Source of the DNA: Pectobacterium sp. A5351
GTDB taxonomy: Bacteria; Pseudomonadota; Gammaproteobacteria; Enterobacterales; Enterobacteriaceae
Reading direction: 5' to 3'
DNA: 64,000 nt
Assembly: GCF_028335745.1 (NCBI RefSeq)
Contig: NZ_CP116477.1
Coordinates: 4,092,001-4,156,000, forward strand
The translations under genes and the position numbers were made by a program. This document shows positions 1 through 10,025 of this stretch, piece by piece. The notes below the pieces were generated by a model. That model had not been told where the DNA came from. It was given only the letters and a program-made list of their open reading frames with translations, and searched no databases. Positions within the stretch are counted from its first letter, which is position 1. Each line of letters opens with the position of its first letter.

Positions 1-1193
1 TCATCCGGGTTGGTCAAAACGCGCAGATAAGCCAGCAAGTCTTTGATTTCAGGACGGGAGAAAAAGGACGTGCCACCGGAAATGCGATACGGAATACGGT
101 TCTGCATCAGCATCTTTTCAAACAGGCGCGACTGATGGTTACCACGATACAAAATGGCATAGTCGCCATACTGGGTCTTTTTAATAAAGTGATGGGCAAT
201 CAGCTCACCAACGACCCGCTCCGCTTCGTGATCTTCGTTATTGGCGGTAATCACTTTGAGTTCATCGCCGTAGCCCAGCTCTGAGAACAGTCGTTTTTCA
301 AAAACGTGCGGGTTATTGGCGATGAGAATATTGGCCGCTTTCAGAATACGCCCGGATGAGCGGTAGTTTTGTTCCAGCTTGATCACGTCAAGCGTGGGGA
401 AATCCTGCTGTAGCAGCACCAGATTCTGTGGACGCGCCCCGCGCCAGGAGTAAATAGACTGATCGTCATCGCCTACGACGGTGAAACGCGCGCGGGTACC
501 GACCAGCAGTTTCACCAGCTCATACTGGCTGGTATTGGTATCCTGATATTCATCCACCAGCAGGTAGCGCAAGCGGTTCTGCCAACGTTCGCGTACCTCA
601 GCGTTTTGCTTCAGCAGCAGCGTAGGCAACAAAATCAGATCGTCGAAGTCCAGCACGTTACAGGCGCGCAAATGTTCATGATAGAGCGAGTAGCAGTGCA
701 CAAATAGCTTGTCGCGTTCGGAACGCGCCGTCGCTGCCGCACCAGCAGGATCGATCAGATCGTTTTTCCAGTTTGAGATCGTCGAGATCAGCTGTTGCAG
801 CAAAACCTTATCATTTTCCAGCCACTGCTCCGTCAGCTCTTTCAGCAGCGCCATCTGATCTTGATCGTCGAACAGGGAGAAGTTGGATTTCATCCCCAAT
901 GCGGCGTATTCGCGTTTGATGATCTCCAACCCCAACGTATGGAAGGTCGCAATCATCAGCCCACGCGTTTCTTTACGCCCCAGCGTCTGCGCCACGCGCT
1001 CCTTCATCTCCCGCGCCGCTTTGTTGGTAAACGTCACGGCAGCAATATGCCGAGCCTGATAGCCACACTGGCGGATAAGGTGCGCAATCTTGTTGGTGAT
1101 CACGCGGGTCTTGCCTGAACCTGCGCCCGCCAGTACCAGACAAGGTCCGGTGACGAATTCGACGGCGTGTTGTTGGCTGGGGTTTAAGCGCAT
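1..1193 (-). CDS. rep: ATP-dependent DNA helicase Rep, 5' part (runs off the window)
   Basis: Superfamily 1 3'-5' DNA helicase that helps replication forks pass obstacles. The reading frame starts at the ATG complementary to 1191-1193 ([13 protein letters not shown]) and stays open to the window edge. It covers about 397 residues of a protein that is 674 aa in E. coli. The Walker A motif AGAGSGKT lies at residues 22-29, and the last visible residues ([11 protein letters not shown]) fit Rep. Divergent from ppiC, as in E. coli, where rep and ppiC are also neighbours. The C-terminal part is outside the window, so its integrity cannot be judged. Confidence 0.96.
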   Translation of the reverse strand, partial: MRLNPSQQHAVEFVTGPCLVLAGAGSGKTRVITNKIAHLIRQCGYQARHIAAVTFTNKAAREMKERVAQTLGRKETRGLMIATFHTLGLEIIKREYAALGMKSNFSLFDDQDQMALLKELTEQWLENDKVLLQQLISTISNWKNDLIDPAGAAATARSERDKLFVHCYSLYHEHLRACNVLDFDDLILLPTLLLKQNAEVRERWQNRLRYLLVDEYQDTNTSQYELVKLLVGTRARFTVVGDDDQSIYSWRGARPQNLVLLQQDFPTLDVIKLEQNYRSSGRILKAANILIANNPHVFEKRLFSELGYGDELKVITANNEDHEAERVVGELIAHHFIKKTQYGDYAILYRGNHQSRLFEKMLMQNRIPYRISGGTSFFSRPEIKDLLAYLRVLTNPD

Positions 1194-1353
1194 AACGATC
1201 TTGCTCACTCATAAAACGGAAGGCGATTGTAGCAGAAAGCCGTATCGATCTTGACCAGGGATTTGTTATTAAGGAAAGCACGTCGCAGTCCACATCTTGC
1301 GTTGCAAATGTTACATTGCGCGCAGGCATCTCTTTTGCAAAAAAGGTAACAAC

Positions 1354-1635
1354 ATGGCAAATACCGCAGCAGCATTGCACATCCTGGTGGATACCGAACA
1401 GCAGGCTAACGACATTCTTGCTCAACTGGAAAAAGGCGCAGACTTCCAGAAACTGGCGCAAAAACACTCGACCTGCCCGTCAAAGCGCAATGGCGGTGAT
1501 TTAGGTGAATTTCGTAAAGGCGACATGGTGCCAGCGTTCGATAAGGCCGTGTTTTCCTGCGAATTGTTGAAACCGTTTGGTCCGGTAAAAACCCAGTTTG
1601 GTTACCATGTAATCAAGGTGCTATACCGCAACTAA
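1354..1635 (+). CDS. ppiC: Peptidyl-prolyl cis-trans isomerase C (parvulin)
   Basis: Small single-domain parvulin of 93 aa that catalyses cis-trans isomerisation of peptidyl-prolyl bonds in the cytoplasm. It begins [12 protein letters not shown] and carries the parvulin core: [32 protein letters not shown] and the final [13 protein letters not shown]. coli PpiC is also 93 aa. An upstream in-frame ATG at 1297 would add 19 residues unlike the family, so the ATG at 1354 is preferred. The gene is followed by a terminator shared with convergent putA. Confidence 0.96.
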   Translation: MANTAAALHILVDTEQQANDILAQLEKGADFQKLAQKHSTCPSKRNGGDLGEFRKGDMVPAFDKAVFSCELLKPFGPVKTQFGYHVIKVLYRN

Positions 1636-1661
1636 GTCATTACACCGACGCATATAAATAG

Positions 1662-1699
1662 AAAAAGCGCGCCGACCTTCTGGGCTGGCGCGTTTTTTT
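1662..1699. terminator. Bidirectional terminator between ppiC and putA
   Basis: Inverted repeat CGCGCC (1668-1673) / GGCGCG (1687-1692) with an A-run before it and a T-run after it. It can therefore stop transcripts from ppiC (plus) and from putA (minus). Confidence 0.85.
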
Positions 1700-1700
1700 C

Positions 1701-4700
1701 TTAGCCTATCGTCATCAGGCTGGCGTTGCCGCCCGCTGCCGCAGTATTAATACTCAGGGCACGTTCGGTCAGCAGGCGCTCAAGCTGAACGTGGGTATCA
1801 CCCTGCGCATAACCCAGCGGCAGGATAATCGGGCCATCGCGCTCTGCAAGCATTGTACTCAACTGCCGCAACCGATCGGCATCCCCGTGGTAAATGACGC
1901 CATGAAAAGAGACGTCGTGCCGCTGCCAGTCCGGCGTAAACTGAATATGAGACTGTACCTCGGCGGGTAAATGCTCATAGAGCGTTTTCTCCTGCTCACC
2001 TTCCGGCCACAGCAGTTGCCCGCCGGTTGCCAGCACCGCCGCCATCTGAATCAAGCGGTCTTCCTCAGTATCTGCCAAACATAAAACCCGTTCACGCGGC
2101 AACAGCGTATAGGTATTGCTTTCCCCTGTCGGGCCCGGCAGCAGCCGCGTTATCCCGCTGATGCTATATTCTCTGTAACGCTGGCACAGCGTCGTCAGCC
2201 CGTGGCGTTCGCCGGCAATCGCCCACGCTTCCAGCGCCTGTAACCCCGCCAGCAGCGACGCTCGGGCAGAAACATCGGGAACCTGCTCACGATCCTGATG
2301 CGCGAACCCTTTCGCGAGCGCCTCGTCCGGCCGATGTGCCAGCAAGCGATACAAATAAAGCGGTCCGCCAGCCTTTGGTCCGGTTCCTGATAAGCCTTCA
2401 CCACCAAAAGGCTGAACCCCGACAACAGCACCGACCATATTGCGATTCACATAGTGGTTGCCCACCCTCGCCTTGCCCGTCACACGCTGGATGGTTTCAT
2501 CGATACGGGTATGCACGCCTAACGTCAGGCCGTATCCCGCTGCGTTAATTTGCTCAACCACGGTATCCAACTGCTGGCTTTGATAGCGAACAACGTGTAA
2601 AACTGGACCAAAAACTTCTTTTTTCAACTCGTCTATACTGCCCAGTTCAATCAGAGTCGGTTTCACAAACGTCCCGTGCCGCCAGGTTTCCTCATCCTGC
2701 GGGTGCGCTGCCTGAAATACGGTATGGCCTTTCGCCCGCATCGCCTGAATATGCCACTCCACGTTCTCTTTCGCTTCCGCGTCAATCAGCGGGCCGATGT
2801 CGGTCGATAAGCGTTCAGGATTCCCCATTCGACACTCCGCCATCGCGCCACGCAGCATAGCCAACGTGCGATCCGCAATGTCCTCTTGCAGACACAAAAG
2901 ACGCAGCGCGGAACAACGCTGCCCTGCACTATCGAACGCGGAGGCGATCACGTCATTCACCACCTGTTCCGTCAGTGCAGAGGAATCGACAATCATCGCA
3001 TTCAGACCACCCGTTTCGGCAATCAGCGGCGTCACCCGTCCCTGTGGATCGAGCCTGCCAGCAATGCTGCGTTGTAGCGTTTTAGCCACGGCTGTCGATC
3101 CGGTAAACACCACGCCGCGTACTCGCTCATCGTTGACCAATGCGGCACCAATCGTTTCGCCCTGCCCAGGCAGCAGTTGCAGTACGCCCAGAGGAATGCC
3201 CGCCTCATGTAAAATACGCACCGCCTGTGCCGCAATCAGCGGTGTCTGTTCAGCCGGTTTCGCCAATACGCTGTTTCCTGCCGCCAGTGCGGCAGAAATC
3301 TGTCCGGTGAAGATCGCCAGCGGGAAATTCCACGGACTGATGCACACCACCGGCCCCAGCGGACGATAGGTGTCATTGGTGAACGAGTCTCGGACCTGAC
3401 CCGCGTAATAGCGTAAGAAGTCCACCGCTTCGCGCACTTCCGCAATCGCGTTACTGAAGGATTTCCCCGCTTCCCGCACCAGCAACCCCAGCAGGCTCTG
3501 CAACTGATTTTCCATCAGCGAAGCAGCCTGATTCAATATCGCAGCACGCTCAGCAGGTGGCGTCGCAAACCAGATGGTGCCCGCATGTACCGCTGCGTCT
3601 ATCGCCAGCTCAACATCCGCCACCGAGGCATCAAGAACGTAGCCCACCACATCGTGCGTATCGGCGGGATTCACCACGGGCTTTTCTTCGACCGCGTCGC
3701 TTTCTCCCTCAATCATCGGTGCGGCATACCACGGTTGTGTCGCGTGGTTCAACAACGCGCTGGACAGCGAGGCCAGCCGGTGCTCATTCGAGAGATCCAG
3801 CCCGCTCGAATTTTGCCTCGCCTGACCATACAGCTGGCGCGGCAGGGGAATGCGGGGATGCGGTGCCCCCATGATCCATTCCACTTTTGCCAGCGCCTCT
3901 ACGCCGCGAATCGGATCGGCAATCAGCGTTTCCAGCGCCATTGAGGTATCCGCAATGCGGTTAACAAACGAGGTATTCGCGCCGTTTTCCAGCAGACGCC
4001 GTACCAGATAAGCCAGCAGCGTTTCATGGGTTCCCACCGGGGCATAAATACGACACGGGCGGTTCAGTTTACCGTCCGCAACTGCCCCCACCACCTGATC
4101 ATAGAGCGGTTCCCCCATGCCGTGCAGGCACTGAAACTCATACTGGCCGGGATAGTAATTGTTGCCCGCCATGTGGTAGATCGCACTGAGCGTCTGGGCA
4201 TTGTGTGTGGCGAACTGCGGGTAAATCAGATTCGGTACGGCCAGTAGCTTGCGTGCGCACGCCAGATAAGACACATCGGTATAGACCTTGCGCGTGTAGA
4301 CAGGGTAGCCCTCCAGCCCGTCAACCTGTGCCCGCTTGATTTCGCTATCCCAGTACGCGCCTTTCACCAGACGAATCATCAGCCGCCGATGGCTGCGCTG
4401 TGCCAACTCAATCAGCGCGTCGATCACATATGGGCAGCGCTTCTGATACGCCTGAATGACAAACCCGATGCCGTTCCACCCCGCCAGTTGCGGCTCCATA
4501 CAGAGCTTTTCCAGCAGATCGAGTGAGATCTCCAGTCGATCGGCTTCCTCCGCGTCAATATTGATCCCGATGTCGTACTGACGCGCCAGCAGCGTCAGCG
4601 TCAGCAAACGCGGGTAGAGTTCTTCCATTACACGGTCATACTGCGCCCTGCTATAGCGTGGATGCAGTGCCGATAGCTTGATGGAAATGCCCGGCCCTTC

Positions 4701-5669
4701 GTAAATCCCGCGCCCGTTCGAGGCTTTGCCGATAGCATGAATCGCCTGCTGATAGGCCGCCAAATACGCGGCGGCATCGTGCTCCGTCAGCGCCGCTTCA
4801 CCTAACATATCGTAAGAGTAGCGGAAGCCTTTTTCCTCTCGCTCACGGGCATTCGCCAGCGCTTCACCGATGGTTTCGCCAGTAACAAACTGTTCTCCCA
4901 TCAGCCTCATAGCCATATCAACGCCTTTGCGAATAAGCGGTTCGCCACTTTTCCCGATCATCCGGTTCAGCGAATTCGACAGGTGCGCCTCGTTATGTGT
5001 CGCCACCAGTTTTCCGGTAAACAGCAGTCCCCAGGTTGCGGCATTCACAAAAAGCGACGGACTATGACCAAGATGCGCCTGCCAGTTCCCCCGACTGATC
5101 TTGTCGCGGATCAGCGCATCGCGCGTGGATTTATCAGGAATACGCAGCAGCGCTTCGGCTAAACACATCAACGCCACTCCTTCCTGAGAAGAAAGTGAGA
5201 ATTCCTGTAGCAGCCCTTGCACCATGCCCGCGCGCCCGCTTCCGGCTTTCTGGCTGCGTAATTGCTCCGCCAGCCGATAAGCCATTTTCTGCGTTAATTC
5301 CGACATTTCATCGGTAAGTCTTGCCTGTTCAAGTAAAATGGGAACCAGTTCACTTTCGGGGCGGCGGTAAACAGAAGTAATGGCGGCGCGGATAACAGAC
5401 TGGGGAAGAACATGCTCAGCGAAATCAAGAAAGGGTTGGTGGGTTTCTTCTTCCCGAGATTGCGGCATAATCTCTTCCGCTTCAGTGTGGCTGACGTTCG
5501 CCCATTGCGGTGTTTCAGGAGTGTCGAGGCCACTTTCGAGGCGTTCGAGGTAATGGAAAATAGCCTGTTTGATCAGCCAGTGCGGTGTGCGATCAATACG
5601 CTGTGCTGCCGCCTTGATGCGTTCGCGCGTTTCCTCATCGAGTTTTACACCCATCGTGGTAAAGCCCAT
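1701..5669 (-). CDS. putA: Bifunctional proline dehydrogenase / P5C dehydrogenase and put repressor PutA
   Basis: Membrane-associated flavoenzyme that oxidises proline to glutamate in two steps and represses the put genes when proline is scarce. About 1322 aa (1320 in E. coli). Residues 1-47 form the ribbon-helix-helix DNA-binding domain (TTMGVKLDEETRERI). The central part is the FAD proline dehydrogenase barrel (for example MIRLVKGAYWDSEIKRA). The C-terminal half is the NAD aldehyde dehydrogenase, with VVFTGSTAVAKTL, LIAETGGLNAMIV and the catalytic Cys in SAGQRCSALRL. A conserved tail domain follows. The frame opens 10 codons earlier, but the family N-terminus MGxTTMGVKL places the start at 5669. 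Divergent from putP across a 196-bp control region. In E. coli put lies elsewhere, so its position between ppiC and ilvC is unusual. Confidence 0.97.
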   Translation of the reverse strand: MGFTTMGVKLDEETRERIKAAAQRIDRTPHWLIKQAIFHYLERLESGLDTPETPQWANVSHTEAEEIMPQSREEETHQPFLDFAEHVLPQSVIRAAITSVYRRPESELVPILLEQARLTDEMSELTQKMAYRLAEQLRSQKAGSGRAGMVQGLLQEFSLSSQEGVALMCLAEALLRIPDKSTRDALIRDKISRGNWQAHLGHSPSLFVNAATWGLLFTGKLVATHNEAHLSNSLNRMIGKSGEPLIRKGVDMAMRLMGEQFVTGETIGEALANAREREEKGFRYSYDMLGEAALTEHDAAAYLAAYQQAIHAIGKASNGRGIYEGPGISIKLSALHPRYSRAQYDRVMEELYPRLLTLTLLARQYDIGINIDAEEADRLEISLDLLEKLCMEPQLAGWNGIGFVIQAYQKRCPYVIDALIELAQRSHRRLMIRLVKGAYWDSEIKRAQVDGLEGYPVYTRKVYTDVSYLACARKLLAVPNLIYPQFATHNAQTLSAIYHMAGNNYYPGQYEFQCLHGMGEPLYDQVVGAVADGKLNRPCRIYAPVGTHETLLAYLVRRLLENGANTSFVNRIADTSMALETLIADPIRGVEALAKVEWIMGAPHPRIPLPRQLYGQARQNSSGLDLSNEHRLASLSSALLNHATQPWYAAPMIEGESDAVEEKPVVNPADTHDVVGYVLDASVADVELAIDAAVHAGTIWFATPPAERAAILNQAASLMENQLQSLLGLLVREAGKSFSNAIAEVREAVDFLRYYAGQVRDSFTNDTYRPLGPVVCISPWNFPLAIFTGQISAALAAGNSVLAKPAEQTPLIAAQAVRILHEAGIPLGVLQLLPGQGETIGAALVNDERVRGVVFTGSTAVAKTLQRSIAGRLDPQGRVTPLIAETGGLNAMIVDSSALTEQVVNDVIASAFDSAGQRCSALRLLCLQEDIADRTLAMLRGAMAECRMGNPERLSTDIGPLIDAEAKENVEWHIQAMRAKGHTVFQAAHPQDEETWRHGTFVKPTLIELGSIDELKKEVFGPVLHVVRYQSQQLDTVVEQINAAGYGLTLGVHTRIDETIQRVTGKARVGNHYVNRNMVGAVVGVQPFGGEGLSGTGPKAGGPLYLYRLLAHRPDEALAKGFAHQDREQVPDVSARASLLAGLQALEAWAIAGERHGLTTLCQRYREYSISGITRLLPGPTGESNTYTLLPRERVLCLADTEEDRLIQMAAVLATGGQLLWPEGEQEKTLYEHLPAEVQSHIQFTPDWQRHDVSFHGVIYHGDADRLRQLSTMLAERDGPIILPLGYAQGDTHVQLERLLTERALSINTAAAGGNASLMTIG

Positions 5670-5725
5670 AGCGTCCACTCCTGTCAGTAGAAGATGCACA
5701 TCGGGAAAACGTCAATATCGACCAT

Positions 5726-5743
5726 GTTGCAACTTTGTGCAAC
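5726..5743. promoter_or_regulatory. PutA operator motifs in the putA-putP control region
   Basis: GTTGCAAC (5726-5733, containing GTTGCA on both strands) is followed by TGCAAC (5738-5743). GTTGCA is the motif bound by the E. coli PutA ribbon-helix-helix domain. The sites lie between putA (start 5669) and putP (start 5866), as expected for autorepression. That PutA binds here is an inference from the motif and position. Confidence 0.7.
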
Positions 5744-5865
5744 CTTGTTAACAAATGGAGCGGTTGCCACCCCTTATCACCTTCAGACCTCGTTCCGGCC
5801 TGAGTGATGACAATAAAACACAGCGTCGCCGCGACAGCGGCACGAAAAATAATGTGGAGAGTTGA

Positions 5866-7350
5866 ATGACAATAAGCACACCTATGTTGGTGACGTTTCT
5901 GGTGTATATTTTCGGGATGGTTCTCATCGGCCTGTTTGCCTATCGCGCCACCAATAACTTTGGCGATTACATTCTGGGCGGACGCCGAATGGGAAGCGTG
6001 GTCACTGCACTGTCGGCTGGCGCTTCCGATATGAGCGGCTGGCTGCTTATGGGATTACCGGGTGCCATTTTCATTTCCGGCATTTCTGAAAGCTGGATCG
6101 CGATCGGCCTGACGTTAGGCGCGTATCTGAACTGGAAATGGGTTGCCGGACGCCTGCGCGTACACACTGAGATAAACCATAATGCGCTCACCCTGCCTGA
6201 CTATTTCACCCACCGCTTTGAAGATAACAGCAAATTACTGCGTGTCATTTCCGCGTTAGTGATCCTGATTTTCTTCACCATCTATTGTGCATCCGGCATT
6301 GTGGCAGGGGCACGCCTGTTTGAAAGCACTTTCGATATGAGTTATGGCACCGCGTTATGGGCAGGAGCGGCGGCCACCATCGCCTATACCTTTATCGGCG
6401 GTTTTCTGGCCGTGAGCTGGACGGACACCGTTCAGGCCAGCCTGATGATTTTCGCCCTGATCCTGACGCCGGTCATGGTCATTTTATCGCTGGGAGGAAT
6501 AGACACCTCTCTGATGGTGATTGAAGCGAAAAACCCAGCCAATCTGGATATGTTCAAAGGGCTGAATGTTATCGCTATCCTCTCGCTGATGGGCTGGGGT
6601 CTGGGCTATTTCGGTCAACCGCACATTCTGGCGCGCTTTATGGCCGCCGATTCCCACCACACCATCCGCAGCGCGCGCCGCATTAGTATGACCTGGATGA
6701 TTCTTTGTCTGGCTGGTGCCGTGACGGTAGGCTTCTTCGGCATTGCTTACTTCCAAAGCAACCCTGATCAGGCAGGTAACGTGACGCAAAACAGCGAACG
6801 CGTCTTTATCGAGCTATCGATGTTACTGTTCAATCCGTGGATTGCCGGCGTGCTGCTGTCTGCGATTCTGGCCGCCGTGATGAGTACGCTGAGCTGCCAA
6901 CTGCTGGTGTGTTCCAGCGCCATCACCGAAGATTTATACAAGCCCTTCCTGCGTAAAAATGCCAGCCAGAAAGAGCTGGTGTGGGTTGGCCGCGCCATGG
7001 TGATGTTAGTGGCAATGATTGCCATCGTGCTGGCGCTTAATCCTGAAAACCGCGTACTGGGTCTGGTGAGCTATGCCTGGGCTGGGTTCGGTGCCGCATT
7101 CGGCCCCGTGATTCTGATTTCTCTGCTGTGGCCGCGTATGACGCGCAACGGCGCCCTGTTTGGAATGATTGTGGGCGCAGCAACCGTGCTGATCTGGGAA
7201 CACTACGCCTGGCTGGGCCTATATGAAATCATCCCGGGTTTCATCTTCAATAGCCTGACCATTTTTATCGTCAGCCTGCTGGGTAAAGCGCCCTCAAAAG
7301 CGATTACTGACCGCTTCAATCAGGCGGAAGCAAAATATAAGTCCGTTTGA
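5866..7350 (+). CDS. putP: Sodium/proline symporter PutP
   Basis: Inner-membrane Na+-coupled proline importer of the solute:sodium symporter family, 494 aa (502 in E. coli). Starts MTISTPMLVTFLVYIFGM. It has about 13 hydrophobic segments and the family segments SAGASDMSGWLLMGLPGA (Na+/substrate region, helix 2) and GGFLAVSWTDTVQASLMIF. Divergently paired with putA, so uptake and catabolism can be induced together by proline. A strong terminator follows at 7401-7430. Confidence 0.96.
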   Translation: MTISTPMLVTFLVYIFGMVLIGLFAYRATNNFGDYILGGRRMGSVVTALSAGASDMSGWLLMGLPGAIFISGISESWIAIGLTLGAYLNWKWVAGRLRVHTEINHNALTLPDYFTHRFEDNSKLLRVISALVILIFFTIYCASGIVAGARLFESTFDMSYGTALWAGAAATIAYTFIGGFLAVSWTDTVQASLMIFALILTPVMVILSLGGIDTSLMVIEAKNPANLDMFKGLNVIAILSLMGWGLGYFGQPHILARFMAADSHHTIRSARRISMTWMILCLAGAVTVGFFGIAYFQSNPDQAGNVTQNSERVFIELSMLLFNPWIAGVLLSAILAAVMSTLSCQLLVCSSAITEDLYKPFLRKNASQKELVWVGRAMVMLVAMIAIVLALNPENRVLGLVSYAWAGFGAAFGPVILISLLWPRMTRNGALFGMIVGAATVLIWEHYAWLGLYEIIPGFIFNSLTIFIVSLLGKAPSKAITDRFNQAEAKYKSV

Positions 7351-7400
7351 TAAAACACGTTTGATTGCGACAAAAGTCCGGCGATAAAAAAGCTCAAAAA

Positions 7401-7437
7401 AAGAGGGCACAGCTAATGCTGTGCCCTCTTCTATTTC
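7401..7437. terminator. Terminator between putP and ilvC
   Basis: Perfect 13-bp stem AAGAGGGCACAGC (7401-7413), loop TAAT, GCTGTGCCCTCTT (7418-7430), followed by CTATTTC. Preceded by an A-rich stretch, so it may also serve ilvC on the minus strand. Confidence 0.9.
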
Positions 7438-7452
7438 GATCACCGACAGGAA

Positions 7453-8931
7453 TTAACCCGCAACGGCGATACGTTTCATGTCTTTCATGTAACCGCGCAG
7501 CGTGTGGCCTACGGTTTCGATTGGGTGGTTACGGATGGCTTCGTTAACATCACGCAGTTGCGCGTTGTCGACTTCAGTACCCGCTACCGCTTTGCCCAGA
7601 TCGCCCGGTTGCAGAGAAGCCATGAAATCCCCTTTCAGCAACGGAACGGCAGCATTAGCAAACAGGTAGTTACCGTATTCTGCGGTATCAGAGATAACCA
7701 CGTTCATTTCATACAGACGCTTACGCGCAATGGTGTTGGCGATCAGCGGCAGCTCATGCAGGGATTCGTAGTAAGCGGATTCTTCGATGATGCCGGAGCT
7801 CACCATGGTTTCAAACGCCAGCTCAACGCCCGCTTTCACCATCGCAACCATCAGCACGCCGTTATCAAAGTATTCCTGCTCAGCGATTTTACCGTCGAAC
7901 TGCGGTGCGTTTTCGAATGCCGTTTTACCGGTCTCTTCACGCCAGGTCAGCAGTTTCACGTCATCGTTCGCCCAGTCGGCCATCATGCCGCTGGAGAATT
8001 CGCCGGAGATGATGTCATCCATGTGTTTCTGGAACAGCGGTGCCATGATGCCTTTCAACTGCTCAGACAGCGCGTAAGCACGCAGTTTCGCTGGGTTAGA
8101 CAGACGATCCATCATCAGCGTAATGCCGCCTTGCTTCAGCGCTTCGGTGATGGTTTCCCAGCCAAACTGAATCAGTTTTTCTGCGTAAGCTGGATCGGTG
8201 CCTTCCGCAACCAGTTTGTCGAAGCTCAGCAGAGAACCCGCCTGCAACATACCGCACAGAATGGTCTGCTCACCCATCAGGTCAGATTTCACTTCCGCAA
8301 CGAAAGAGGATTGCAGAACGCCAGCACGGTGGCCACCGGTTGCCGCAGCCCAGGCTTTAGCAATGGCCATGCCTTCGCCTTTTGGATCGTTTTCCGGGTG
8401 AACCGCGATCAGCGTCGGTACGCCGAAGCCACGTTTGTATTCTTCACGTACTTCCGTACCTGGACACTTCGGTGCCACCATCACAACGGTGATGTCTTTA
8501 CGGATTTGTTCGCCCACTTCAACGATGTTGAAACCGTGAGAGTAACCCAGCGCAGCGCCCTGCTTCATCAGCGGCTGTACTGCCTGAACCACAGCGGAGT
8601 GCTGTTTGTCCGGCGTCAGGTTAACCACCAGATCAGCCTGTGGGATCAGATCTTCGTAGGTGCCAACGGTGAAGCCGTTTTCGGTCGCTTTGCGCCATGA
8701 TGCACGTTTTTCGGCAATCGCTTCAGCACGCAGGGCATAAGCGATATCCAGACCAGAATCGCGCATGTTCAGACCCTGGTTCAAGCCCTGAGCACCACAG
8801 CCGACGATCACCACTTTTTTCCCTTTCAGGTAGCTCGCCTCATCGGCAAATTCATCACGCCCCATAAAGCGGCACTTGCCCAATTGATCCAGCTGCTGAC
8901 GCAGGTTTAATGTGTTGAAATAGTTAGCCAT
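7453..8931 (-). CDS. ilvC: Ketol-acid reductoisomerase (NADP+), class II
   Basis: Second common step of valine and isoleucine synthesis: Mg2+- and NADPH-dependent isomeroreduction of acetolactate or acetohydroxybutyrate. 492 aa, the long class II form of enterobacteria with a duplicated helical C-terminal domain (491 aa in E. coli). The Rossmann segment [18 protein letters not shown] is at about residues 40-57. Starts [20 protein letters not shown], identical in pattern to E. coli. Divergent from ilvY, its LysR-type activator, as in E. coli. Confidence 0.98.
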   Translation of the reverse strand: MANYFNTLNLRQQLDQLGKCRFMGRDEFADEASYLKGKKVVIVGCGAQGLNQGLNMRDSGLDIAYALRAEAIAEKRASWRKATENGFTVGTYEDLIPQADLVVNLTPDKQHSAVVQAVQPLMKQGAALGYSHGFNIVEVGEQIRKDITVVMVAPKCPGTEVREEYKRGFGVPTLIAVHPENDPKGEGMAIAKAWAAATGGHRAGVLQSSFVAEVKSDLMGEQTILCGMLQAGSLLSFDKLVAEGTDPAYAEKLIQFGWETITEALKQGGITLMMDRLSNPAKLRAYALSEQLKGIMAPLFQKHMDDIISGEFSSGMMADWANDDVKLLTWREETGKTAFENAPQFDGKIAEQEYFDNGVLMVAMVKAGVELAFETMVSSGIIEESAYYESLHELPLIANTIARKRLYEMNVVISDTAEYGNYLFANAAVPLLKGDFMASLQPGDLGKAVAGTEVDNAQLRDVNEAIRNHPIETVGHTLRGYMKDMKRIAVAG

Positions 8932-9027
8932 GTCGTGCTCCGTATACGGTTTTGTTTGTCTATTATTCGAGAAAGGATTCCCGCCAGATGGGAATTCACT
9001 ATGACCCCATCATATGACAGGAATTGC

Positions 9028-9053
9028 GTTGCTGAAATTGATATATTAGCAAC
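9028..9053. promoter_or_regulatory. Candidate IlvY operator in the ilvC-ilvY intergenic region
   Basis: Inverted repeat GTTGCT (9028-9033), N14, AGCAAC (9048-9053), about 100 bp upstream of the ilvC start. Position and symmetry suit a LysR-type activator site, and a second partial element (ATTGC-N5-TTGCAA) follows at 9059-9073. Assignment to IlvY is inferred from the divergent gene pair. Confidence 0.5.
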
Positions 9054-9070
9054 GTCATATTGCACTATTT

Positions 9071-9124
9071 GCAAGATCAAAAGCGGTTGCAAGATAAAAA
9101 ACGGCTGAAAGATAAAAAACGGGG
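9071..9124 (+). repeat. Three tandem 18-bp repeats just upstream of ilvY
   Basis: Three imperfect 18-bp units lie head to tail: 9071-9088, 9089-9106 and 9107-9124. Each contains a GATAAAAAACGG-like core (GATCAAAAGCGG in the first). They end 10 bp before the expected ilvY start. The unit length is a multiple of three, so an upstream in-frame ATG at 9060 would read them as a lysine-rich KRLxDK repeat. Confidence 0.85.
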
Positions 9125-9134
9125 CCTGCGTCGC

Positions 9135-10025
9135 ATGGATTTACGTGATCTCAAATTATTCCTGCATCTGGCGGAAAGCCGACACTTTGGTCGTACCGCC
9201 AAGGCGATGCACATCAGCCCGTCGACACTGTCGCGGCAAATTCAGCGGCTGGAAGAGGATTTAGGGCAGACGCTGTTTCTGCGCGATAACCGCACCGTGC
9301 AGCTCACCGATGCTGGAGAACATCTGAAGCTGTTCGCTCAGCAAACGCTGCTGCAATACCAGCAGCTACGCCACACGATAGACCAGCACGGGCCGTCATT
9401 AAGCGGAGAACTGCGGATTTTCTGTTCTGTCACCGCCGCCTACAGCCACCTGCCGCCGATTCTGGATCGCTTCCGGGCGCTGCACCCGCTGGTGGAAATT
9501 AAACTGACGACCGGCGATGCCGCCGATGCCGTTGAGAAAATTCAGTCGAATGAGGGGGATTTGGGGATTGCAGGACGCCCGGAGGCCCTGCCTGTCAGCG
9601 TTGATTTCATACCGCTCGATAAACTGCCTCTGGCCTTGATCATCCCAGCGCTACCTTGCCCTGTGCAATCGTTGGTGCGTCAGGCGAACCCGGACTGGTC
9701 GCAGATTCCCTTCATCCTGCCGGAACACGGCCCGGTGCGTAAACGCATCGATCTGTGGTTCCGCCGCAACCACATCACCAATCCGCAAATTTACGCCACC
9801 ATCTCCGGGCATGAAGCGATGGTATCGATGGTCGCGCTGGGCTGCGGCATCGCGCTGATTCCCAACGTCGTGCTGGAGAACAGTCCGGAACCGGTACGTA
9901 ACCGCGTTTCTGTCTTTGTCGAGCAGGTCATGGAACCGCTTGAACTGGGTGTTTGCGTACAGAAAAAACGGCTTAGCGAACCACTAATTGCCGCCTTTTG
10001 GGACATATTACAGGACACGCCATGA
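9135..10025 (+). CDS. ilvY: HTH-type transcriptional activator IlvY
   Basis: LysR-family regulator that activates ilvC in response to acetolactate or acetohydroxybutyrate. 296 aa from the ATG at 9135 (MDLRDLKLFLHLAESRHFGR). N-terminal winged helix (TAKAMHISPSTLSRQIQRLE) and substrate-binding domain (GELRIFCSVTAAYSHLPPIL, GHEAMVSMVALGCGIALIPN). The frame opens at 9060, which would add 25 Lys/Arg-rich residues encoded by the 18-bp repeats. The family start MDLRDLK favours 9135, although no strong ribosome-binding site is seen there. Its TGA stop overlaps the ATG of the next gene. Confidence 0.95.
   Translation: MDLRDLKLFLHLAESRHFGRTAKAMHISPSTLSRQIQRLEEDLGQTLFLRDNRTVQLTDAGEHLKLFAQQTLLQYQQLRHTIDQHGPSLSGELRIFCSVTAAYSHLPPILDRFRALHPLVEIKLTTGDAADAVEKIQSNEGDLGIAGRPEALPVSVDFIPLDKLPLALIIPALPCPVQSLVRQANPDWSQIPFILPEHGPVRKRIDLWFRRNHITNPQIYATISGHEAMVSMVALGCGIALIPNVVLENSPEPVRNRVSVFVEQVMEPLELGVCVQKKRLSEPLIAAFWDILQDTP

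Noticed and set aside
7504..8700. 398-aa open frame on the plus strand opposite ilvC
   Set aside because: It lies entirely antisense to the well-conserved ilvC gene; composition (rich in His, Arg, Gln, Phe) is typical of a mirror frame, and no family is recognisable.
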